64,000 nt of DNA from assembly GCA_014155875.1 (NCBI GenBank), contig JACEFZ010021792.1:62001-126000 (forward strand), given 5' to 3'. The DNA comes from Cepaea nemoralis. Taxonomy: Eukaryota; Mollusca; Gastropoda; Stylommatophora; Helicidae. Each line of letters opens with the position of its first letter. Position 1 is the first letter of the stretch. Under the pieces are notes generated by a model. That model ran no database searches. It was not told the origin of the DNA and worked only from the letters and a program-made list of their open reading frames with translations. Made by a program: the position numbers and the translations under genes. This document shows, one piece after another, positions 32,506-44,400 of the stretch.

Positions 32506-33135
32506 CGAGGGAAAGTCAATAAGTAAGTCACAAAAGGCTGTGGAAAAATAACTAAATACTGTATGATAAAAACTTGAAACCAATTTAGTTTTATTTCTCA
32601 ACATAATTTCCACCAACATTGATGCACTTATCCCATCGTTTTATCAGTCCTCCCAAACCAGCAGCATAGAACTGTGTGCTCTGTTTTCTAAACCATGTTT
32701 TCACTTCACATTCAACTTCGGCGTCATTTGCGAAATGTCTCCCGCCAAGGTGAGTTTTCAGTGGACCAAAAAGGTGGAAATTGCTAGATGGATGTTCCAG
32801 AACTTCCCACCTTAGTTGGTTAATTTTCTCCTGAGTTAATCGAGCCCTATGTGGTCTGGCATTGTCATAAAGAAGCAACATTTCTCTAGTCAGCAGTTCT
32901 GGACGTTTTCTCCGAACTGCATCATGAAGCACAGATAGAACTTCACAGTACGATCCATAATTCACATTGTCACCTTCTTGAAATTGGTTAAATGCATGAG
33001 ACACCTAGCGCCACTTGACGAACGGGAATATAAAGTATGATGTTGCTGTCACCTAATGACACCTGTACATCCCACAGAACTACATTTACCTGCCATCCCA
33101 CAGAATTGTGTGACTTACTTATTGACTCGCCCTCG
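32506..33135 (-). mobile_element. Mariner transposon, internally deleted
   Basis: 26-bp terminal inverted repeats (32506-32531 and 33110-33135, two mismatches) are flanked by TA on both sides. The minus-strand frame 33004-32591 is the C-terminal half of a mariner transposase: LLLYDNARPHRARLTQEK carries the second catalytic Asp, and WDKCINVGGNYVEK is the normal end. The segment that should hold the third Asp is deleted (VLEHPSSNFHLFGPL), as is the N-terminal half, so it cannot transpose alone. Confidence 0.9.
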
Positions 33136-33137
33136 TA

Positions 33138-33300
33138 CAAGATGAAAAACATACTGACCAATAGAAAGATATCGATTGAAACGTGAAAAAGTGTGTTGAA
33201 GTGCTACATAGAACCTGTACTTTTGTATGGATGTGAAGCATGAAATATGGTCAAAGACTGCTCGACATAGTACTGTGAAGATTGTGTTAACAGTGTAACT
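33138..33300 (+). mobile_element. RTE-like LINE, part after the mariner
   Basis: Starts exactly at the mariner edge with AAGATGAAAAACATACTGAC and continues GAACCTGTACTTTTGTATGG, as in the uninterrupted copy at 50720-50870 (opposite strand). Confidence 0.75.
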
Positions 33301-34809
33301 CTGACAAGATAGGACTTTCTGACGCAACTATGTCACACTTTTAAACTCATGAAGATTATATTCTCTCAGTCCTGATATCTCTTTTCCAAATCTTGGATCA
33401 GGATGGAAGCATCCACACAAAGTAGTATTTCAATGGGCAAGTGACCTCTTTCATAGAAAAGCTGCAGAATATTTCAAATCCAACAGTGGTTGTTTTGATG
33501 TAACAGCCACACCCTGAAATAAATTTTCCTAAACTACATACCACTTCTTCATATTCCAGCACAGGACAAAGATTGTGATGCATCTGTTTACAGGAGAGAT
33601 TTGTGTGCTTTAGCAGGAGCATCTGACTTCATTCTGGTATTTGATGTCCTTATTTGTCTTCCCAGGTAGTTTCATAAGACATATCACTGCGTCCATCCAA
33701 TCAAACTTCCACCCCATCTAGCCCATTGGGAACTGTTAACAAATATTTAACTCAGGGACATGTGGAAACAACACACAGGCATTCACGGCATTAATGCAGA
33801 GCCAACGCATGAAGCTCTTGTTCTGGGTTCTCAGCAGAAGTCATCTCATCCTGTGCTTGGCCTACACTGCATACCAGTTTGTGGTTTAATGGTTACTTTG
33901 TGAGCAACTGTTAATATGTACATTATTTAGTTAAAATATTTAGTGTGTAAATCTTTTATGAGAATATGAAAATCAAGGGAAAACTACCACATTAAGTTCC
34001 CCCAAATAAGTCACAATGTCAGATTATAGTGGAGTGACATGCTAGAACAACAGTTCCAGGATTGATTAATAATAATCTCACATTATAAATCTTTATATGC
34101 AATTACCTCTGTTCAGTTTAATTAATACACACAACAGTACTGCAATTTTATTACTTGAATTAATCAAACCAAATTATCAACCTCAGTCATACCTGTAAAA
34201 TTGCTCCCACACAAAGTGTAAAAATAAATATGAGAGTTAATATGACAGATCTAATCAGCAACAATACACAGATAGGACCTCTTGTCACAAGGCAAAAGCT
34301 GCACACAAAACAATTGGCAAAGGGAAAGTTAACTCTGCTTGCCATTAAGCTAAGGCAAAGTGGGAATATGGTATTTGATTCATATTTTCCATGATACTAT
34401 CAGTATTACACCAGACATATTTTTTTCACATTTGAAGCTGAGTCATTGCAGGGGTGACTTAATAACAAGAAAGGCTGCCACATCACTAATAAAGATTAAA
34501 ACATTAACGATAAAAAAAAATACAAATTATTCATCATTCATTTCCATGAATTATGCCCCACACACTGCATGATACTAAAATACGTAGCAATAAACACAGT
34601 AACCTTGTCAATGTCAGACCATTCAAATGTATATGTGGTTATATTAAATACATATTGTAAATACATAAATATGAACATATTTCTGTAAATATGTAAACAT
34701 AATGACGACTATGTTTTATATAAGCTAACAAACGGTTAACTAAATCATTATCGTTCCCTGTCAGAAAATCAGTTACAAGTCATCACAAGAATTACTCTCT
34801 CTCTAGAGC
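33301..34809. other. Noncoding stretch
   Basis: No gene is supported. AT-rich sequence, with ATTTGTAAATA-type runs at 34640-34720. Confidence 0.4.
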
Positions 34810-35290
34810 ATGTTGGAAAAAACTGGTAAGATTAACTGAAACGAGAAAAAGAGTGTCGAGGGGATACACAGAACCTGTTCTTTTGTATGGATGTGAAACT
34901 TGGACAATGTGCAGTCAAGCTGAAAAACATCTGATTTCTGCACCACATTCAGAAATCTGGTTTCTGAGGAAAATGCAAAGAATACCATGGACAGATAGAA
35001 AAACCAATAACCAAGTACTACAGGAGAAAAATTAAACTTGTAAACTGATTAGAGAAATTAAACGTAGACAGTCAAATTTTTTTGGACATGTTATGAGAAG
35101 AAATGGATTGGAGAACTTAGTGACAACTGGCAAGATCGAAGGGAAGAGACCAAGAGGAAAATACCTGGATGGCTTGGCCACATGGCATGGACGAGACAGG
35201 AACATTGAGCTGATCCACGACTCTGGTGGTCGAGTGAAATGGCGAGTCATGACTGCCCACACTTTCCGGCATGGCACATGATTGATTGAT
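34810..35290 (+). mobile_element. RTE-like LINE 3' end
   Basis: Frames give [70 protein letters not shown] (read in parts) and the end AHTFRHGT. The tail then shows ATTGATTGATTG. Dead copy. Confidence 0.8.
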
Positions 35291-36329
35291 TGATAAGTGA
35301 AAGACCCTTTTCACATGCCCTGAGGCATAATGGACATTTAATACCATCCCCGTATATTTATAGACCAATCAACACTTGAGGTGTGATCTAGTCAGTATTG
35401 CGCTGGCTGCCTTAACTTTCCAAGATGTATAATTGTCATATGTCCTGTCGGATCATTCAGGCAATCGTGTATCTCCAAGGATCTCACCACTCCTTGATGT
35501 TCTGGATTAATTCTATTGATGTTTATCCTCCATGCCACTGTCTTAGGACATCCATAATCATCGCTCTTGACCTGGCTTCTGCTACCGCTGATCTCTCCAG
35601 TTGTCACGATACTTTTGCAGCTTTTCTCTTCTCGCTTTTCATTGCTGATGATATCAGCTCAAGACTTATCCTAACCTGAACTTCCGTTTATACATATAGA
35701 TACACATATATCATTTTATAATGCTGATGAGAAAGAAGTTGAAGTAAATAATATGTGTATATATACTCAAAGCTTTAATAATTCTCCTCTGAAACCAGGA
35801 GGAACATTATTTCCCAAAACAGACATAGGTTATTCCCCAATATAGATGTAGGCTGTTAACAACATGCCTATACAATTTAGCACTACATTAAAATGTATGT
35901 AATACATATCCCAAAAAAATTCCCTTATTATAATATCCATCATCAGGATGTCATAGCTGGCAAGTTAGCAAAGTTGATAGCAACCGTTTGGCACCTGGCC
36001 TTGTCACCAGCAAAAATGAGGGAAAGACTGACCACCTATTCCTCCATACATTCAGGTTTACAATATGTGATAGTGCTTACCATACCACAGACCCAAAGCA
36101 TGAAACTGCATTGGGACAACTGTATTTATTATTTTGTTTTTTATTGTTATCTGGATGTCTTAACTTGTACTCAGAGTTTATAAGTACCCTGGTGTACATT
36201 GTTACCTTGCAAGCTAATGGTGTAATGGTGACAGGTTGGACTTTGCAAACTAGTAAAGGTTTCAACATGAGTGTACTGGCTAGAATGTTGAATGCCTGTT
36301 ATGCATAGATAGTAAGCAACTAGCTAAGA
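35291..36329. other. Noncoding stretch
   Basis: No gene recognised. A minus-strand open frame at 35392-35607 has no family features that I know. Confidence 0.35.
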
Positions 36330-36620
36330 GACAGCTAATGGCAGTGGAAATCTGGGTTCTGAGAAAAAAGGCAAAGAATATCATGGTCTGACAGAATAAC
36401 GAATGAAAACTGTAGATTAGAGAAATTAGGTGTAGACAGTCAAGATTTTTTTGGGCATGTTAATGAGGCAAATAAAAACTTGAAAACTTAATGACAACTG
36501 GCAAATTTGAAGGGAAAAGAGCAAGGTGAAGACAGATAAACACCTGGATGGTGCTGCCACGTGGCGTAATTGGGGCAAGAACACAGACCTGATCCAAGGT
36601 TGTGGTGATCACATGGTGTT
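36330..36620 (+). mobile_element. RTE-like LINE 3' end, strongly decayed
   Basis: Word matches to 34960-35250 in order: CTGAGAAAAAAGGCAAAGAAT, TTAGAGAAATTAGGTGTAGA, TTTTTTTGGGCATGTTA, ATGACAACTGGCAA, CACCTGGATGG. Confidence 0.6.
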
Positions 36621-36932
36621 TGTATGAAAAATGTATACTATATATAATATACAGATGATATAACTCACATAATATTACTAAATATGGCAGCTACTAAACA
36701 TCCATCTGTGGTTATAAAAAAATATACTCTCATACATACAACCCATCAGTTACGTCCAAACCATATGCAGCTACAAAGACTTGCAGGTTGCTTTAGAAAA
36801 TACCCTGTCTTGTTACAGTAAGCAAGGGTTCTCATACTTTTGTAGCCTATGACACCATGGTAGCATCAAGCACCATTTGAGGATAGTGTTAAAATAACCA
36901 TGTTCAGAGGTCTTCGACTCAAACTGATTATA

Positions 36933-37463
36933 TGAGGGGCTTCAAATGAAAACCTTAAAAATGTGATAGAAATTACAATAACCAAGTCATTATCTTGTAA
37001 CATGTCAATATTATTAAAGATTCAAAATTGTTAAGCATGTGACATCACGGAGCAGATGAGCTTGCTGATGTCATAAGGACAGTTTAAAGGTGGCCACCCC
37101 ACTTTTGACAAGCACCAAAGAAGAGCAGCATTATGTTATCCGATTTGCTATCAGTGAAGAGGTGAAACCTAAAGAAATTCATTGGAGAATGAAGGCCTAG
37201 TATGGTGATGCATGCCTGTCTGTCCAGCAAGTGTCAAAACTTTTCAGTCTGATGAAGAGGTACAGCAAGTGGTGTATGAGTGGTTACACATGCGACCAAG
37301 AAATTTTGTTCTACAGAAATCCAAGCACTTTATCGGCACTGGAAGACTTGCATTGAACGCCACAGTGACTACATAAAAATTTTTAACATTTCTTTCTTTA
37401 CTTTTTTAGAATATATTCACACACACACACAAACATTTAAGGTTTTAATTTTAAGCCCCCTCA
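36933..37463 (+). mobile_element. Mariner transposon, short derivative (second family)
   Basis: Ends TGAGGGGCTTCAAATGAAAA and the inverse TTTTAATTTTAAGCCCCCTCA are flanked by TA. Inside are transposase scraps: YVIRFAISEEVKPKEIHWRM at the N-terminal side, DEEVQQVVYEWLHMRPRNF near the C-terminal side. The middle is deleted. Upstream, 36817-36890 looks like a hAT terminus (GGTTCTCATACTTTTGTAGC), so the mariner probably sits in an older DNA element. Confidence 0.8.
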
Positions 37464-38234
37464 TATTTCAACATTATTAATATCACTATGGCTAATTTGC
37501 TTAGGTAGTTTGTTCGGATTCAATTTTAAGTTCTTCAGCAACTGTTACCGTTTAAAACAAACATGTTTCCCATCACTCATTTAACCTATTTTCATACATT
37601 CAAAAACACATACCAGTTTGTGCTAAACAATTGTATTGACAGACTGATTAAGAGGAAAAACATAAGAATGCATACAACAAATTAAAGAACTACATAACTG
37701 GATGGATGGAAGGCTTCCAAGATTTAGTCACAACTAATCCCTAACATGGATGGATTTTAAAATCAAAAACTCATAATGAAAGATCAAATATGAAATAGAT
37801 TGCTTAGGAAAATCATTGTTGCAAGAAGAAACAAGTGTGAGAAGATAAGCTTACTACAGAAAGAGGAACAATACTGCACATTTAAGATATGCAGAAAGAC
37901 AGAACAATAACAAGTATATCTCCACATCTACAAACTGCATCAGTTTACATCTTATTTGTTGATTCCAAAACTAGGGAAAGATATAAGGAACAACGGATTG
38001 TCAACTCTGAGACATTATCAAAACATGGACTAAAAATATCACTGACCTAATTAATGGAGAATACATTTTCTCCACGGCATAATGAGAGATGGAAGAGCTA
38101 TCCATCACAGCCTGTGTCCACTTGTGGACAGAAACAACAACAAAAATGGCCACGGTTGCTAACCTACATTTCCCAGCATGTATTCTCTCCTGGCCATGCA
38201 GGTGTTCAACAACGGGTACATTCTAGATCTGTCA
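37464..38234. other. Noncoding stretch downstream of SLC39A9 (probable 3' UTR to the right)
   Basis: The part just left of 38235 is expected to be SLC39A9 3' untranslated sequence, read leftward. Nothing else is recognised. Confidence 0.4.
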
Positions 38235-38479
38235 TCAATGCTTATGTCCAACAGCTATGACCAGCGGCAACAAGGCCCCTATAACTAACGTCAACAGCTC
38301 AACATTTTTAAACCCTTTTTGCTCCCTTACAATAACTGTCCCGTCCGCGGCCTTGTGCTGGATGTGTGTGATGGAGATTTCTGGAAGTACGTGGACTGTG
38401 GCCACATATAAGAAGTACCTGCACTGAACAACATGGCAATTCCTGTCGTCTGAATATCTGATAAAGTTTCTTTACTTTG
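38235..38479 (-). CDS. SLC39A9: SLC39A9 exon 6 (terminal), one base short
   Basis: Acceptor TTTTTCAG at 38480. Encodes [21 protein letters not shown], then after a missing base near 38411-38416 the family sequence resumes in the next frame with [11 protein letters not shown] and runs to [10 protein letters not shown] and TGA (38237-38235). The length is 245 instead of 246. All other exons are intact, so a sequencing or assembly slip in a T run is the simplest explanation. A real disabling mutation cannot be excluded. Confidence 0.9.
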
Positions 38480-41400
38480 CTGAAAAAGATATATAAACAA
38501 ATTCAATCATGCTTGTATAAAAATACAGTGTAACTTAACATTCAAATACAATATAACATAGTGTTAGTGCTGAATTTAAGAACTTAAAAAGATCATTATA
38601 AAAATCAGAAAAGTTAGTTGCATGTCCTTTAAAGGACGTTACAATAAACCTCAGCATTGTTTTTGCTGTTTATGATCTACCAGACAATATATATATTCAG
38701 TAGTTTGCCACTGCTTTTTGAACGACCAATGCCTCACACAATCAAAATCATCACAATGTGACCTGTTTACAAACAGCCTGCAGCTGATATTGAACCTTGA
38801 CTCTGTATGATGGAGAATTGTGAATCACGTTCACTGCGCCAACAGTTAAGGTAAACAAAGAAATAAACAGGCACCTGGAACAGGCCAGCAATCATGAGAA
38901 GAAAAATATAAGTAACAGAAAAAGAAACATTGAGTACATTAAGTTTCATCTAAAAAGATGAGGCCAGGATTTAAGAAGAGGATAATATTTAACTGTGTGA
39001 TCAGAGAGAGGGTGAAAACAATAGGTATGTTCTATGAGGTATTAAGAAACTAAAATATTGTGATATTATGTGAAAAATATTGTTATATATTATTATTATT
39101 TAGTCGAAAGTACAGTTAAAGATGATTTCAAAAGAGGCCAGCAAACTTTTAGAAAATTTAACTGTTCAAATAAACATACTCAAAAAGAAGATAAGAATAA
39201 ATTAACCAAGGCGGAGTAGCACATGAGGCAAACGATTCAGACTTATACCGAAAATAGCATTACATACATATCAGTAATTTTAGACACCCCCCCCCCCAAA
39301 AAAAAAAACAAACAACAAACAAACAAACAAACAACAACAACAACAACCCATAAATTGAACATTTAGCTAGAATGGAACAAGATCAACCAGAGGGTTAGAG
39401 TGTTTGACATGAGAAACATCGGGATGCAAGGCGAAAAGACGACCAAGGAACATTTGGCTAGATGGAGTAAAAGAGACACTGACAAAATCAAACAAGACAG
39501 CACAAGCAACAAGATAACTGTAAAACAGAAAATTACATCTGCCTCCTCTCTGTGACACTTCACTGCAAAAGCAGTAGGACATAAGAAAAACAGTACTGGT
39601 GATAGTATTTTACCACTTTTCCGTTTTATATTGTCTTGACTGCCAGCTCTGTTGTGAAGGTGTTGCAAATGTGATTCGCAAACCCGCATAACACATTCGA
39701 AACACAGCTGTGGGCGATTTGAAAGCAGACAGCGTTGTGCCGATTTTCATACAATGATATGAGTGTCGGTTGTTCAGAAAGCAATAACAAACTACAGGAC
39801 GTAAACTTGCCTGGTAAATCAGTCAAACAATGCTGGGGTTGATTGCAACATCCTGTAAAAGCACACGCAACTAAGACGCTGTCTTCATCATAAAGTTTTA
39901 TTAATCCCTCCATCCATCATGTGCCATGCCGATAAGTGTGGGCGGTCATGTTTCGCCATCTCACTCCAGAGTCGTAGATCAGCTCAGCGTTTCTGTCTCG
40001 ACCATGCCACGTGGCCAAGCCATCCAGGTATTTACTTCTCGGTCTTCCTCTTGGTCTCTTCCCTTCGATCTTGCCAGTTGTCACCAAGTTCTCCAAGTCA
40101 TTTCTTCACATAACATGTCCAAAAATATTTGACTGTCTAATCTAATGTCTCTAATCAGTTTACGATCTTCATTTGTTTCTTGAAGGACTTGTTCATTGGT
40201 TTTTCTGTCTGTCCATGGTATTCTTTGCAGTTTCCTCAGAAATCACATCTCCACAGCCATCAGATGTTTTTCAGCTTGTCTGCTCATTGTCCACGCTTCA
40301 CATCCATGCAAAAGTACAGGTTCTATGTAGCACTTCAACACTCTTTTTCTCATTTCAATTGATATCTTTTTATTGGTCAGTATGTTTTTCATCATGCAAA
40401 AAGCTACCTTCGCAAAGGCAATTCTTGTTCTAATCTCTTCAAGGCATCTTCCATCTGATGTTATGACTGTTCTGAGATAACTGTACCGATTTCCTTGTTT
40501 AAGAATATGCAGATTTACTTGTATATTATATTGTGGATTTCCTTCTTCCCACTGACGACCATAATCTGTGTCTTCTTACAATTCAATTCTAACCCTAGTT
40601 GTTCACTGTGTGCAACAACCGCATCTACTATTGATGTATCGTCCCCCAATGATGATTCCTTCCATATCTTATATATTTCTGAAAATATTTTCACTGTACA
40701 GGGAAAAAAGATCTGGAGACATTACACATCCCTGTCTCACACCTCTCTTAATAGGCTGATATTGACCTACTTCATTATCAATTCTTATGGCAGCTTGTGT
40801 TTCCAATATATGTTTTTTACAAGTCTAAGGTCTTTTCCATCAATTTGTAGATCTTCAAGCATCCTTATCATGTCGACATGTCTCACTTTATCGAAAGCTT
40901 TTGTGTAGTCAATAAATAAAGTAAAGGTGTAGATCTTTGTTTACTTCTATAGATCGTTCAATTACTGTTCTCAGTATATACACAGCATTTGCTGCACATT
41001 TGCCTTTTACAAACCCAGATTTTTCTTTTCCTATTTCAGGTTGTATTTTCTTTCTAACTCTTTACATAATTCTTAGCAAAATCTTCGTGATGTGACTCAT
41101 TATACTAACTGTTCAATGTTGATCTCATTCCAAGGCTCATGATTTCTTTGGGATTGCAATAAATACAGAATTACATAATTCATGAGGTATGTTAATTCCT
41201 TTCCATATATATAACATTATTGAGTAAAAGTAGGTCTCACAGCAGAGACAGCCATGGAGGTGTGAAGTGCTAGCCTTCATATAATCTAGCCCTTGGCATA
41301 AAAGGTGGATTTGACCAGTTCCCGTTCTTGTAACTTTTCATTCCCAGACAATTCTGCCAGGTGGTACCCATCTTTATGAAACCTTGAAAGCAATTAAGCT

Positions 41401-44400
41401 TTAAACATTAAAAATTAAAAGAGGATAGGAAAAAACAAGGTCTAAAAATACTGGGTTTTGGGGAACGGCCAAAAATCGCAAGGAGCTGAGAAAGTCTAAA
41501 TCAGAAGCGAAGAATGGGCGAGTGCGTAGTCATGATGGAGCTGTCAAGTTCTCATTACCTGCAGGCCTGTTCGCGTAGCTGATTAAAACTTGACACAATA
41601 TTCCTCTGGTTTGTCAGGCACCCTACTCTCCTGACAGGGCGCGTTGCAACGTGTGGCTGTTTCCCAAGCTGAAAATGCCACCAAAAGAGACCCAACAAGA
41701 GTCATGAGAAGACATTATGTGTGATAATGATGGCCAACATGATACTCCATTCCCAAAGAGTTCCTGGAATGCTACCAACAATAATGGGACTGCTGGGAGA
41801 AGGGTGTGCAGCCCCAAAGTGTGTACTTTGAAGGGAATTAGGGTTTCTGACCTTCAGATGAGTAACTATTTTTTCCTGATAAAATGTCCGATACTTTTTG
41901 AATAGTTCTTATATGTACCAATATCAACAAGATAAAACACACACACACATAACAAATGAATACCTGACTAAGGCCCATGTATGTTATCACTGTTAACAAA
42001 GGTGCTGCAATGGAAAACACTGCTAAATGCTTTCGTATCCTTTTCCGGTCTAATCCTTCGTGCAGTAAAAATGAAACCAAACCAAAAGCAGCCGGTGCCT
42101 GAAAACAAAGAAATAAAACTCAATCAAACTGATTGTATACTAACAAATGAAAGATTTACAAATACATTGATAAATGCGCTGACTAACAGTGATCATGTCT
42201 CACTAAAAGGACAAATAAAAGACGGAAAGAGAGACGTTAAGAATTGTAGACTTATCAAAGATATTCTAAACTATAAATTTAATTAGTTAGTCGACAGATC
42301 ATCCTCATTGCACATCAAACCATTCAGTCCATAAGTACTGAGATCCCCTCCTCAGTAAATCCCGCAGCGTGTAGCAACTGAGGACATCAGTTCTAACTAA
42401 ACTACAAAGTGTAAATTAACAATAAGAAATTTGGAAAAGTTCTATCCATCACACAAGCAACGAGAAACTATGAAAAAGGCAAAGAAGAAATGGATGACTG
42501 AAGAAATCTTAAAGTTGATTAACAATAGAAAACAAAGTAAAAATGACAAAATCATATTACCAAACTTCTACATAGAAATATAATACAAAACAAGAAGGAT
42601 ATATAAATTGGAAATCAGTGACCAGCAGTTTGGATTTGTGGAAGGGCAAGGTACAAAGAATGCAATATACTCATTATAAAAAACACTAATGGACAGATCA
42701 ACAGACACATAAAGCCTTGTGCTTTATAGATTATACCAAAGCATTTGATAAAGTGAAACATGATGAAAAGATCAAAATGTTGGATTTAACTAAAGGAGCT
42801 ACAAACAATATGCTGCACAATTTATTGCCTGAGATATTTATTATTATATTACTCACACAAAATGTTGGAAAAAATTATGGGAAATATCTCAGAATAATAA
42901 AAAATATGTACTGGAAATAAGTAGCAGCAAAATGGGAAAAAAAATATATACACAATGCAGACCTGATAAGGCGAACTCACATGGGACCCAAGAAATTCCT
43001 CTTATAAGAGTTCAAGTAATGCATTTACAACGTACAATACCAATACAATATTATTCTTCACAACAGAAATTCGCCACATCCGAGATCACCATAAGCAGTT
43101 TGCACTGTATAGTCAAATAATCTGTAACTATCCTTCTATCATCTATTCTAAAAAACATCACAGCATTCGGGGCATTCCCATAAGCCCTCCGTCCTCATCC
43201 CAAGCAGCCAGCGAAGAGTTCCAACACTAATAGTACCAGTAGCAATCTGATTATATGTCCGTTTCGCATTTCCTCTGAGCAAAAGGACAATTCTTTGCCT
43301 TACTAGGGATTAGAACCTGGGCCTACTGAATGAGATACCAACATGCTAACCGCTTGTCTGATCACCTTTCTTTACTTTCTTTCATTTATTCCAAACAACT
43401 GTATCCTCTATTATGAATCTTATCAATGCGTTAAATGTGGACATATAAACAACTCTATTCATTAGACAAATTTACGTTTAGTATTTTGCTCTTGACATCA
43501 GAACAAGACATCATTGTTCAAGCCCAACCGACCGGTGTGTGGAATGAACCCAGTACCCCACAGGATGTTGAAGTGCCAGCATGCTAAGCCTCTCTGCCAA
43601 GCTGACCTCAAATATCTAACTGGCCAGGCTTCCTGTAGTTTTTATTGGAAAATGTATAGAAATAAACACCACAATAAAAGCAATACCTTGTGTAACATGA
43701 TAGCCACAAATACAATCATCGTAATGTGAGTCTCAGACAAGCTGATGGCAGCTCCTAGGGCAATTCCGTCAGCTGTTGATAGATTATTGGTCATAGATAT
43801 GAAAAACAGAACATTTACTAAAAAGCATCTTGTCATTCATTAACAGAATTTAATACTCAGGCAGGCACCTTATGGGCTTGTTTTATAACTTTTGAATATT
43901 TACAGCAACTAGTAGTCACAGTACAAAGTGGCTAGTGCACTTGTCTGTTGAAGTGGTGGTCATGAATTCAAATACTCCTTGAGGTGAGGAAGTTTTTATG
44001 ATCCTTTGGTTATGAGTCAACTCAGGTTCACAAATGGCACCATCCACCAGATGCCATTTGAACTAGAAAAGGCCCAGCATCATATCCCCCAATGTTATAT
44101 GTTCATCCTGAGCTTCCATCCATCGGCGTATATTGACAGGTTACAAGATAATGGCTTGGTTATTGTAATTTCTATTCACTTATAAGGTTTTAATTTGAAG
44201 CCCCTCATATAATCAGTTTGAGTCGAAAACCTCTGAACATGGTTATTTTAGCCATGTAAAGATACATGCAAGTGTTCATCAGGTGTTGTATTCTTTCATA
44301 TATACTGGCTTTGGAGGAAGTAATAATTTCCTGATATTTGTTCCAGCCGGTTTTGTGTCAACAGAAAGAGTTCTTCTAAATTTGAAATTACCTGGGGATA

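Noticed and set aside
35720..35745. A further hammerhead core (CTGATGAGAAAG)
   Set aside because: No stem II, no GAAA at correct spacing and no pairing strand for stem I.
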